Of a stretch of 31,406 nucleotides of DNA, positions 14,403 to 21,326 are shown piece after piece. The notes below the pieces were generated by a model, which had not been told where the DNA came from, ran no database searches, and saw nothing but the letters and a program-made list of their open reading frames with translations. The number at the start of each line of letters is the position of its first letter. The first letter of the stretch is position 1. This DNA comes from Methanoregula sp. UBA471 (lineage in GTDB: Archaea; Halobacteriota; Methanomicrobia; Methanomicrobiales; Methanospirillaceae), in the NCBI GenBank assembly GCA_002495065.1, contig DADT01000025.1, forward strand, positions 6,861 to 38,266, written 5' to 3'. Position numbers and translations under genes: made by a program.

Positions 14403-14992
14403 AGATCATGCCCCTGACAGTTGCCGAAACAGAAAAAGAACTCGCAGCGGCGATCAAGCTGGAGCACGAGGTAAAAACAGAACTCGACCAGACCCGGGCA
14501 CTGTTCGCTGAAGCCGAGAAGACGGCTGGCGATCGCTCCCTGGAAGCCCGTAAAGCGGGTGATGTGAAAGCCATGCAGAGGATCAACGATGGGGTCCTGA
14601 AGCTCAAAAGCCAGCAAGTGGCATTATTATTGACTCACCGGGCAGCCCGCGATGCAATCCAGGAAGCCCGTAAAGCGGTCAACATGACCAAGGCCCGGGC
14701 CCTCCGGGACGATGCGCAGATACTCATTAACCAGGTCAATGAGCGCCAGCAGAAGACCAACGAACTGCTAAAGGCGCTTCACGAGCACGAGGGGATCCGT
14801 TATCTCCCCGAACCACAATCACGCGCCGGTGTATATATCGGAGGAACAGCCGAAAGCAAAACGGCAAAACTGATACAAGAGGCGGCTTTCCTCATCCGGC
14901 AGGCTGAAACCCTCGAGGCTCTGGGCTGTCCCGTTGAACTGCCCCCGGCACCGTATGGTCGCATGAGTAACGCCGAGACCATCTCACTGTGA
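14399..14992 (+). CDS. coiled-coil protein, packaging operon (scaffold-like)
   Basis: A 197-residue, strongly helical protein, Ala, Glu and Lys rich, with heptad-like runs across residues 5-125 and a shorter C-terminal helical domain (AKLIQEAAFLIRQAETLEALG). GTG start overlapping the previous stop (GTGA); an ATG nine bases later is possible. It contains the phrase QEARKA/LEARKAGD twice, a hint of internal duplication. Resembles scaffolding proteins in composition only; no homology claimed. Confidence 0.6.
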   Translation: MKIMPLTVAETEKELAAAIKLEHEVKTELDQTRALFAEAEKTAGDRSLEARKAGDVKAMQRINDGVLKLKSQQVALLLTHRAARDAIQEARKAVNMTKARALRDDAQILINQVNERQQKTNELLKALHEHEGIRYLPEPQSRAGVYIGGTAESKTAKLIQEAAFLIRQAETLEALGCPVELPPAPYGRMSNAETISL

Positions 14993-15002
14993 GGTGATAG
15001 AC

Positions 15003-15398
15003 ATGAGCATGATTGAGATTCCGAAAGAAGAGCTGGACCAGCTCGAGGCGGCGATCAGGGAGAAAGACCGCACCATCGCAGAGCAGAAGATAAATCTGGA
15101 AACGAGGGAAGGATACCGGCTGTTTAATGCGATCCAGTTTGCCAGTGCCGGGATAATGATTAGCAAACTGGTCCGAAAAATCAACCGGATTGCTTTATTC
15201 CCTCCCGATACACCAGAAGAGGCTGCCAGGCTTACCCGGTTGGCGGATCTTGATGAGATGGTGGTTAAGCAGGAGACCGACCTTAAAAAGGCCACAGACG
15301 CCTGGAATACTTATCTCCTGAATTATCCTCATGTCGATAAGATCCTTGTCGGAGAGTATGAATTAAAGATCCCCCAGCTGCCCGCAGAGGTGGCATAA
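15003..15398 (+). CDS. hypothetical helical protein before the tape-measure gene
   Basis: A 131-residue protein with an N-terminal coiled coil (EIPKEELDQLEAAIREKDRTIAEQK) and a helical remainder. GAGGTGAT lies five bases before the ATG at 15003; an in-frame GTG at 14994 overlaps that ribosome-binding site and is less likely. The stop directly abuts the next ATG. Its position before a tape-measure-like gene is where tail-assembly chaperones occur, but no frameshift signal was seen. Confidence 0.6.
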   Translation: MSMIEIPKEELDQLEAAIREKDRTIAEQKINLETREGYRLFNAIQFASAGIMISKLVRKINRIALFPPDTPEEAARLTRLADLDEMVVKQETDLKKATDAWNTYLLNYPHVDKILVGEYELKIPQLPAEVA

Positions 15399-17153
15399 AT
15401 GGGCCTCATGGATTCGTTTATGGGCCCGGGATTATTTATTAAATTATCGCTGGACAAACAAGGCTTCGATGAAGGAATGGGTAAGGTTAAAACCGATCTT
15501 ACAACCTGGCGGAACGAGACCAATGCCAGCGCAGCAGATATGGCGAAATGGGGCACTGCGATTGGGGCAACGGTCGCACCGATCCTTGCCGTAGGTACTG
15601 CGATCTATGGCCTCTCCCAAAAATACGGAGCGATAGCACAGAACCTCAAAGACCTCAACTATACAACCGGGTTGACAGTCGAGAAACTCCAGCAGCTCCA
15701 ATGGGCTGCAGTCTTATCCGGCACCAGTTTTGATAAAGTGACCTTCGGGATCGGGCAAATGAACCTCAAGATGGAGGATGCCGCCGATCACACGACGGCA
15801 GCGTATAAGGCGTTCTATGATCTCGGTGTAAACCCAGCCGGAAAGACCCCGGATGAAGTCTTTGAGGAAGTTGCACTTGCACTCACCCAGATAGAAGATC
15901 CTGCAAAAAGGGCAGCAATCGCCAATGAATTGTATGGTCGTTCATGGCGTGAGATGCTGCCATTCATCAAAGAATATCTTGAGAAGAAAAAGGAGATCCA
16001 GGACAAGCCTCACTTCTCACAGGCAGATCTCGATCAGTTTGACGAGATGAAAACCGGCTGGGACGAGATCATAAAGAAGGCCGAAAACTATCTCGGAGAT
16101 CTCATTCTCATTGCGTATAATCGCCCGCACCTCGGTTTGTTCGAAAATGAAGAACCGTTTGAAGCCGCTGCGAGCCATGCCGTAAGTTATCTTGAACTCA
16201 TTAAGAAGGCTGCCGAGGGAATGGCCCCTCCCATTGATAAGGATGCAAAATCCTTTAAAGAACTGGCAAAGGAAGCGGCAGCAGCAGCGGAAAAAGTCGA
16301 GAGCTTACGGGACAAACTGGAGGATCTGTACTGGCAGCAGACCGTGGGCCCGGCAAACACAGAAGACCTGCAGATCCAGCTCGAGGAAGCCGACAAGCTG
16401 AATAAACAGATGCAGGAGATGGCAAAGGAGACCACCGAATACGGCGGCCCCGGCATCGACTATGAAAAACGGCAGAATCCCAATATGGTTGATCCGGTAA
16501 CTGGGATCCCGTGGAATGATCACCAATATTATTTAAAATTCCTTGAGGATGTGAGGAAAGCCCGGAATAACGACGAGCTCATTGCAAACAAAATAAATGA
16601 AGCGAATCACGACCAGCTGAAAACCACGAACGCCATAAAGGATACAACCCTCGAGCTCGCAAAAGCATCGATCGAGGCCGATGCCAAGATCCTGGAATCC
16701 CTCCAGGCTCGTGTGGATGTTACCGAGACACAATACGATGCCCTTGCGGAAGTAGAAGAGACTTACTGGTCGACACAGGCCGCCCTCGCGCAGATATCTT
16801 ACCAGTACGTGATGGACAGCGCTGCAGAAGCGGTAAACTTTGCCGGGTCGCATCCGATCATCCAGAAGATCGTGCAACTGTCGGCAGCAGGGTATGATAT
16901 CGACCCGTCAGCTCTTCCTGTTGTCACCGCTCCGGTCCTCCCAACCGCTGATTTCTCACGTGTGCTCACCAAGACCCCGACCGTTACCCCAACAGAAAGC
17001 ACGGAAGCAGGCAGTACGGGAGCCGGAGCTGGAGGAGGGAGTACCACCGTCATCAACCTCAACCAGACAAACTATGGAGTACCTGACACCGGGTATGCGA
17101 CAAACAAGGCACTCGGACGGCTCGCACAGCAGAAAGGAGCGTCCGGCCTTTAA
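15399..17153 (+). CDS. phage tail tape-measure-like protein
   Basis: The largest element protein, 584 residues. Residues ~70-200 carry the tape-measure signature: KDLNYTTGLTVEKLQQLQWA, then SGTSFDKVTFGIGQMN, and later LALTQIEDPAKRAAIANELYGRS followed by MLPFI. A hydrophobic patch (GTAIGATVAPILAVGTAIYG, about 48-67) precedes it. The middle is coiled coil (about 290-460). The end holds a Thr/Pro stretch and a Gly-rich linker. In tailed viruses this protein sets tail length and passes into the host envelope. At 584 residues it would specify a short tail. No tail-tube, sheath or baseplate gene is recognisable nearby, which is unexpected. Confidence 0.7.
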   Translation: MGLMDSFMGPGLFIKLSLDKQGFDEGMGKVKTDLTTWRNETNASAADMAKWGTAIGATVAPILAVGTAIYGLSQKYGAIAQNLKDLNYTTGLTVEKLQQLQWAAVLSGTSFDKVTFGIGQMNLKMEDAADHTTAAYKAFYDLGVNPAGKTPDEVFEEVALALTQIEDPAKRAAIANELYGRSWREMLPFIKEYLEKKKEIQDKPHFSQADLDQFDEMKTGWDEIIKKAENYLGDLILIAYNRPHLGLFENEEPFEAAASHAVSYLELIKKAAEGMAPPIDKDAKSFKELAKEAAAAAEKVESLRDKLEDLYWQQTVGPANTEDLQIQLEEADKLNKQMQEMAKETTEYGGPGIDYEKRQNPNMVDPVTGIPWNDHQYYLKFLEDVRKARNNDELIANKINEANHDQLKTTNAIKDTTLELAKASIEADAKILESLQARVDVTETQYDALAEVEETYWSTQAALAQISYQYVMDSAAEAVNFAGSHPIIQKIVQLSAAGYDIDPSALPVVTAPVLPTADFSRVLTKTPTVTPTESTEAGSTGAGAGGGSTTVINLNQTNYGVPDTGYATNKALGRLAQQKGASGL

Positions 17154-17162
17154 GGGGGAACG

Positions 17163-17507
17163 ATGAAGACGCCCGGCCCGTTCACCAGGTGCGGCACTGT
17201 AAGCCTCGAGGGTGGTGCCGTGAAGGTCACCTATGACGCGGATGGAGGAACCCACACCGTTTTTATCCCCAATGCCAGGGACCTCCGCCATAATCGTGAC
17301 GCGGTCCCGATGCCAGTCTTCTCCCAGGGCCCCGAGGGATTCATTAAAGCCGGATATGCACATCGCTCATTATCCGGGCGGGCATTTATGATTAGCACGA
17401 CCACCAGCGGCGGGGAACTCACGATCGAACAGGCAGACTTTCAGCGGGTCCTTCACCAGGACCGTCAGCAGGTGCCGGTGTTCAGGCTAAATACACCCTC
17501 AGTATAA
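17163..17507 (+). CDS. hypothetical beta-rich protein ending the packaging operon
   Basis: A 114-residue protein rich in beta-forming residues (GTVSLEGGAVKVTYDADGGTHTVFI). AGGGGG lies five bases before the ATG. It follows the tape-measure gene, where a small tail protein could lie, but no family was recognised. Oligo-T runs follow the stop, closing the operon. Confidence 0.6.
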   Translation: MKTPGPFTRCGTVSLEGGAVKVTYDADGGTHTVFIPNARDLRHNRDAVPMPVFSQGPEGFIKAGYAHRSLSGRAFMISTTTSGGELTIEQADFQRVLHQDRQQVPVFRLNTPSV

Positions 17508-17510
17508 ACC

Positions 17511-17530
17511 CTCTTTTCATACCTTCTTTT
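17511..17530 (+). terminator. oligo-T terminator between the two late operons
   Basis: T-rich stretch (TTTT at 17514-17517 and 17527-17530) right after the stop of the preceding gene and before a new promoter. Confidence 0.5.
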
Positions 17531-17565
17531 AATTCCGTTGATTACACTAAAATACCGCTAATTAC

Positions 17566-17575
17566 TTTTAAATAC
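17566..17575 (+). promoter_or_regulatory. TATA box of the small-protein operon
   Basis: TTTTAAATAC lies about 40 bases before the ATG at 17612, predicting a leader of about 15 bases that keeps the GGTGA ribosome-binding site at 17598-17602. Confidence 0.5.
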
Positions 17576-17611
17576 TTATGAGTGCCATATACGATTTGGT
17601 GAAAAACACCG

Positions 17612-18019
17612 ATGAGTGAAACACAAATAAAAGGAGGTGGCGCCGGGGCCCAGCTGCTGGGATGCATGGAGGACCACACGGACGCCGCCGAACAGATATC
17701 GAAGTCCGGACAAATCAACATATGCCAGGATTGCGGGGGGCCTCTCCGGTTCGGCAGCCGTGATCCCTGCGAGGGCGATTATTACTGGTGCCGGGAATGC
17801 GGTGCCGGTCCGGTACTCTTCCCGCTCGGTGAAGGTCCGCGCAAACCAGTACCGGGATTCATCGACGAGGAAACCGCCAATGCAGCATCAATCCTCGAGG
17901 CTGCCCTGGAGAGGTACCCGGTCCAGACCTGCGACTCGTGCCCGTCCTGTAGTGACTGCCCTATATCCGGTGAGGTTTCAGCCCTCGATCGCTGCAGGTT
18001 CTCCCCGGGGGTGCACTGA
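17612..18019 (+). CDS. zinc-ribbon-like Cys-rich protein
   Basis: A 135-residue protein with two Cys clusters. CQDCGG and CRECGAG (about residues 38-64, 21 residues between the pairs) form a typical zinc ribbon. CDSCPSCSDCP near residue 108 followed by a later Cys could bind a second metal. First gene of the last operon of the element, with its own promoter. Zinc ribbons often bind nucleic acid or protein; no specific role can be assigned. Its stop overlaps the next start (TGATG). Confidence 0.6.
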   Translation: MSETQIKGGGAGAQLLGCMEDHTDAAEQISKSGQINICQDCGGPLRFGSRDPCEGDYYWCRECGAGPVLFPLGEGPRKPVPGFIDEETANAASILEAALERYPVQTCDSCPSCSDCPISGEVSALDRCRFSPGVH

Positions 18020-18528
18020 TGGCACAGCACACCGGCAAGATCGAAGGGCGGGAAGGCAGCAACATCCTGATCTGCGGCAAGCAGTATTTCGTCCCTCCGG
18101 ATAAGGCCGGGCTGTTTGAGAGGTTCCCCGAAGGGTCTTCTGTGGTCCTGACGGAAGTGAAAGGGACCGTGACCATGATCACACCTTTGAATGGAGAGGC
18201 ACCGGGCACCACTGCAGCGGCCACTCCTGAAAAAAAGACCGAACCCATCCAGACACCCGCGGCCACCCCGGCAGCACAGCCAAAGCCCGATAAAGAGGCT
18301 CACAAAGAGGTACCAGTGCCTCCCCGGCAGGTAAACGGGTTCAGGGACGGTGACCGGATAGGATGGCAGGCTCTTCTGAACACATCGGTGAACATTATCG
18401 ACCCATCCTGGAGGGACGACCCGAATAAGACCATTCAGGAGAACGTGAGTGCACGGCTGGAGCTGGTCAAGGCTACAGCATCCGGGCTGCACGTTTTCAT
18501 CACCGAGAAACTGAACGGGGGCGCGTGA
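18019..18528 (+). CDS. hypothetical two-domain protein with Ala/Pro/Thr linker
   Basis: A 169-residue protein. Residues 1-58 are beta-rich (GKIEGREGSNILICGKQYFV...VVLTEVKGTVTMI), an OB- or SH3-like pattern. Residues 60-105 are a Pro/Ala/Thr/Lys linker. The C-terminal ~60 residues are helical. Such a layout suits a DNA- or protein-binding module on a flexible tether. No family recognised. Confidence 0.55.
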   Translation: MAQHTGKIEGREGSNILICGKQYFVPPDKAGLFERFPEGSSVVLTEVKGTVTMITPLNGEAPGTTAAATPEKKTEPIQTPAATPAAQPKPDKEAHKEVPVPPRQVNGFRDGDRIGWQALLNTSVNIIDPSWRDDPNKTIQENVSARLELVKATASGLHVFITEKLNGGA

Positions 18529-18530
18529 TC

Positions 18531-18686
18531 ATGGCACTTACACCACGTGAAAGCAGATTAATGGATATCGTGGTCGAGGTAATCTATGAGGACCCGCAGC
18601 TACATCACCTGATCGAAAAAGGTGTGGCGAAGAGAAAGTTTGAGAGAGTCAACGGGCTCGAGGGTGAATGCACATGCCAGAAGTGA
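18531..18686 (+). CDS. small hypothetical protein with CxC
   Basis: A 51-residue helical protein (MALTPRESRLMDIVVEVIYE...) ending in ECTCQK. It lies two bases after the preceding stop and overlaps the next gene by 13 bases. Confidence 0.5.
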   Translation: MALTPRESRLMDIVVEVIYEDPQLHHLIEKGVAKRKFERVNGLEGECTCQK

Positions 18687-18862
18687 TCTCCCATACCACC
18701 ATCCGCCCTGATTCTTTGGAACTGGGAACGCCGGGGCGGGCCGGCGGGGCCCTGAAGATCTATTTTGACAGCGGGGATCCGGTCGATTCCGAACGCAGGA
18801 TCCGGGAGGCCTTCCGGCTCCGGGAGATAGCACAACAGCTCGCAGAAAGGGCGGTGGCATAA
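18674..18862 (+). CDS. small hypothetical protein
   Basis: A 62-residue protein (MPEVISHTTIRPDSLELGTP...) with a basic helical end. GAGGGTGA lies about seven bases before the ATG at 18674, which decides against the ATG at 18668. Its stop shares one base with the next ATG (TAATG). Function unknown. Confidence 0.5.
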   Translation: MPEVISHTTIRPDSLELGTPGRAGGALKIYFDSGDPVDSERRIREAFRLREIAQQLAERAVA

Positions 18863-19065
18863 TGCCGAAACTCTGCCCTTTTATGTCGTATCCCACGGCA
18901 GGACCTGACGCGCCTCTGTTGGTCCGGGTCGCCTGTGAGGAGTCGGATTGCATGGCGTGGGGACTCGAGCACCAGTTAATACCATCACTCAAATACGCGC
19001 CGAGCGGGAAACCGGTGTTCCAGAAGACAATGGCCGGGTATTGCCGTCTCATCGAAGGTGCATAA
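18862..19065 (+). CDS. small four-cysteine protein
   Basis: A 67-residue protein with CPFMS near the start, CEESDCMAW in the middle and YCRLI near the end. The four Cys could hold zinc or an iron-sulfur cluster. Start coupled to the preceding stop. Similar small Cys proteins are common in phage accessory operons but I cannot name a family. Confidence 0.55.
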   Translation: MPKLCPFMSYPTAGPDAPLLVRVACEESDCMAWGLEHQLIPSLKYAPSGKPVFQKTMAGYCRLIEGA

Positions 19066-19224
19066 ATGGCCTGCATCTTCAAGGGCCGGGTAAACCTCAG
19101 GGAGTATTGCGCGACCTGCAGCAACAGTTCCCGGATCGGGTGCACCCTGGATGCCGATCCCTCCAGGCCATTCGTTGAGAAGGATTACAAGACACCGTCA
19201 GAGTCCCCCCGGGGTGAGGCATGA
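19066..19224 (+). CDS. small Cys-rich protein
   Basis: A 52-residue protein with Cys at positions 3, 15, 18 and 26 (CATC in the centre), a possible single metal site. The ATG directly follows the preceding stop and its own stop overlaps the next ATG (ATGA). Confidence 0.5.
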   Translation: MACIFKGRVNLREYCATCSNSSRIGCTLDADPSRPFVEKDYKTPSESPRGEA

Positions 19225-19592
19225 AGACTCGTAAATGGGTCTGTAAATCAGCCTGCGGAGAGTGTTGCGGATGTGTCCTGATTTCCAGATCCTCGTGGAA
19301 AAAGTATCAGTCCCGGGCTGCCCGTGTCGATCGGGTTGTAGAATGCGACAAAGATATCCTGCCGGTAACAACCGATGGGATGTGCTGCTTTCTCAATGAT
19401 GTACGTGAGTGCTCCATCTACAGGGACCGGCCGCCCATCTGCCGGATATACGGCAGGTCGTCAAAGATACCCTGCCCATATATCAGACCGGATGGGAGTC
19501 CCCGGTCTTACCATGAAACACTCGAGATAAAGGAGCGTATCAACTGCGAGGTTGATGCTGGAATCGCCATGGTGAGAGGGTTGAAGCAATGA
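19221..19592 (+). CDS. YkgJ-like Cys-cluster protein
   Basis: A 123-residue protein with the pattern C-x3-CGECCGC at the N terminus, then MCCFL, ECSIYRDRPPICRIYG and CPY, closely following the YkgJ/UPF0153 family signature (CCG...CCFL...C.IY..RP..CR). Family members bind zinc or iron via conserved Cys. Biochemical role is unknown. Within a virus-like element this is unusual. Coupled by ATGA overlaps to both neighbours. Confidence 0.7.
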   Translation: MKTRKWVCKSACGECCGCVLISRSSWKKYQSRAARVDRVVECDKDILPVTTDGMCCFLNDVRECSIYRDRPPICRIYGRSSKIPCPYIRPDGSPRSYHETLEIKERINCEVDAGIAMVRGLKQ

Positions 19593-19879
19593 AGCCTTTA
19601 ATCGATGAGAAGACAAGGGAGTTCATACGGAAAAGACGAGGTGAAGCACCAGGTAACGTGAAAGAATTATCATCGATTGATGCCAATGGTCAACCGGACG
19701 ATATGGTATCAGAACGAATGTTGACACCTAAACAGATTGCCGAGCTGTTACAGGTAAACGTCAGAACTGTAACGAAACTACTCGAAGCCGGGGATATCAA
19801 AGGTATGAAGGTAGGGGACAGGCTCTGGCGGGTGAAGGAATCGGATTTTGAAGCCTATCAGAATAAAGGAAGTGAATAA
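19589..19879 (+). CDS. excisionase-like helix-turn-helix protein (MerR/Xis type)
   Basis: A 96-residue protein. The C-terminal half, MLTPKQIAELLQVNVRTVTKLLEAGDIKGMKVGDRLWRVKESDFEAYQ, has the length and phrasing of the excisionase-family winged helix (helix-turn-helix, then a wing ending in WRV). An N-terminal 40 residues are charged and probably disordered. It may direct the integrase toward excision or act as regulator. It lies at the end of the element opposite the integrase. Confidence 0.7.
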   Translation: MKPLIDEKTREFIRKRRGEAPGNVKELSSIDANGQPDDMVSERMLTPKQIAELLQVNVRTVTKLLEAGDIKGMKVGDRLWRVKESDFEAYQNKGSE

Positions 19880-19882
19880 AAC

Positions 19883-20149
19883 ATGGATTTAGAAATTATC
19901 ATTAAAGGCGGGGTGGAGCTGCAGCAGTTCTACCCCAAAAAATATGAAGCGTTTCAGGAAAAAATCGAACAAATGATCATGGATACTTTCCCCGGAGTGA
20001 TGGGGTACTCCATCGGATCTGAGCCGACCGCGTACCATCAGGCACAGCAGCAGCGGCGAGAGGATAAGGAGGAGGAGGCGCTCAAACAGGCATTAATCGA
20101 CGTATTCAAAGAGCCAGAGGTCCAGGCTATGCTTCAACAGCAGGCATAA
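19883..20149 (+). CDS. small hypothetical protein ending the element operon
   Basis: An 88-residue protein with an alpha/beta start (MDLEIIIKGGVELQQFYPKK) and a Gln/Arg/Glu-rich helical end. It starts three bases after the preceding stop and is followed by an oligo-T run. No family recognised. Confidence 0.55.
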   Translation: MDLEIIIKGGVELQQFYPKKYEAFQEKIEQMIMDTFPGVMGYSIGSEPTAYHQAQQQRREDKEEEALKQALIDVFKEPEVQAMLQQQA

Positions 20150-20152
20150 ACC

Positions 20153-20159
20153 TTTTTTT
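20153..20159 (+). terminator. oligo-T terminator closing the element operon
   Basis: Seven T residues begin four bases after the stop codon of the last packed gene. Confidence 0.5.
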
Positions 20160-20366
20160 GATTTCCAAGACCGTTTGCGTCGGGAAATATGATATATCAG
20201 GAAAGGACTCTTATACAGGCTTCTTTTCAGTACTCCGATGGCATGTTTGATACTTTTCTCCTGGATATTTTGCATGAACAGGTGGTCGCTCAAGGGCAGG
20301 CTTCCCTTGACAAAATGTCCCGGGGGGGCGTGAATGTTTTCCAAGCCCTTTTTTTAAAGTGAACCC

Positions 20367-20426
20367 CTTTGACTTTTGTCAAAGACGGGATGTTACGTCT
20401 TATAACCGGCGTTCACGTAACGTGAA
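20367..20426 (+). promoter_or_regulatory. two perfect inverted repeats around a TATA-like box
   Basis: CTTTGAC-TTTT-GTCAAAG (20367-20384) and TTCACG-TAA-CGTGAA (20412-20426) flank CTTATAACC (about 20399-20407). Arms of 7 and 6 bases are exact. This resembles a promoter with an upstream and a downstream operator. It faces the orphan frame at 20550. The 400-base gap around it (20150-20549) otherwise shows no gene. Confidence 0.55.
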
Positions 20427-20549
20427 TGACGGAAAACCTCTATCAGATTGAGTAATATCTTTGCCTTTGATCGTGCTACTGGGTCAAATTGTATTTATGG
20501 ACTCTTCCGATCACTCCCGTGAAGCCGCGAGCTCGCACCCCGTGGCATT

Positions 20550-21014
20550 GTGGAGTTTGTGGACTCCATAAAAAAGGAGTTTTCCGACTTTTCCGATTTC
20601 ATAAAAAACTGGAGATACGTATCCGATGTAAAGAAAGCGGCAAAACTCTGCGCAAGCGCTCCTGAATATTCAGATTGCTCAACAGCCGCAATTATGGCCT
20701 TAATTCGGATTCGGGACGACCCGGTAAGAGATAAGGCCATATCGTCCGTGTCAAATGCCTTGAAATCGGGCAAACACCGACGGGGGCATCATTTCCCCCC
20801 GGTCCGGATATGGATGCACTCACCGCCTCTCCATCGCTCACATTCTTCTTTCCGGCACGGCACACATGAGGGCACAAAATCAATTCCTTCATTGACCAGC
20901 TTCACGAGATCATTTTTCCTGCAGCACCAGAACGTGATCATGATATCCGGATTTTGGCCTTGTCTTTTAATGGCACGCGGCAAGGGTGTGGTGAAACTGT
21001 TACACACAGAATAG
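20550..21014 (+). CDS. orphan frame near the element's right edge; only the first ~80 residues look like protein
   Basis: Starts with GTG (MEFVDSIKKEFSDFSDFIKN...) and is convincingly helical to about residue 78 (SNALKSGKHRRG). After that it is rich in His, Ser and Pro and looks untranslated. The true gene may have been cut or frameshifted near 20790. A 24-codon frame from ATG 20497 overlaps its start. There is no good ribosome-binding site. Driven, if at all, by the promoter at 20399. It could be the last element gene or a host gene broken by integration. Confidence 0.35.
   Translation: MEFVDSIKKEFSDFSDFIKNWRYVSDVKKAAKLCASAPEYSDCSTAAIMALIRIRDDPVRDKAISSVSNALKSGKHRRGHHFPPVRIWMHSPPLHRSHSSFRHGTHEGTKSIPSLTSFTRSFFLQHQNVIMISGFWPCLLMARGKGVVKLLHTE
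20789..21007 (-). CDS. possible small Cys-rich protein on the opposite strand
   Basis: A 72-codon minus-strand frame with GTG start (MCNSFTTPLPRAIKRQGQNP...). Its second half, WCCRKNDLVKLVNEGIDFV then CVPCRKEECERWRGGEC, is more protein-like than the plus strand here and could bind a metal. No ribosome-binding site seen. Confidence 0.3.
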   Translation of the reverse strand: MCNSFTTPLPRAIKRQGQNPDIMITFWCCRKNDLVKLVNEGIDFVPSCVPCRKEECERWRGGECIHIRTGGK

Positions 21015-21288
21015 CGAGCCCCGCCATGCCCCGCTGTTGGCAGATCTCAATGGTCGTAGGGGTATTGTATCCCCGCAATGAAGGAAAGGGCAGTTTTAAC
21101 CATGTAGTGAAAATGGGAAAATGGCCCGCACCTGGTTATTGCGATCCCATGAGAAACAATCTGCCAGGAAAGGAGATAAGAACCGTCATTACAATTATAA
21201 GGATAATCCGCTTATAATTTACCCAATGTTCCCTCTCATGCGCGATCACCTGGACACGTCGAATCCGGGCACGTGTAAGGGAAATCTG
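21015..21288. other. gap before the DUF373 gene without a recognisable gene
   Basis: About 270 bases of AT-rich sequence with several TATA-like strings (for example around 21215). No tRNA, no repeat shared with the left edge of the element and no convincing coding frame. The right limit of the element may fall here. Confidence 0.35.
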
Positions 21289-21326
21289 TTTATAATGTTG
21301 CGGTGCGTAGGGGGTCTATACTAATA

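Larger units (their letters stand above)
6868..20149 (+). mobile_element. integrated virus-like element (provirus or virus satellite)
   Basis: A block of about 13.3 kb, all on the plus strand, with an integrase, ribbon-helix-helix regulator, replication ATPase, iteron region, terminase genes, tape-measure-like gene and an excisionase-like gene. Genes are tightly packed with ATGA or TAATG overlaps, unlike the host flanks. Flanks are ordinary chromosomal genes (COG1340 left, DUF373 right). Limits given are the first and last well-supported element genes. The promoter and orphan frame at 20367-21014 may also belong to it. No direct repeats serving as attachment sites and no tRNA gene were found at either side. 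Capsid, portal and tail-tube genes are not recognisable. Confidence 0.8.

Noticed and set aside
21241..21290. CGAATCC string within CACGT...ACGTG as a possible tRNA T-loop at the element edge
   Set aside because: The stem and surrounding arms of a tRNA cannot be built.
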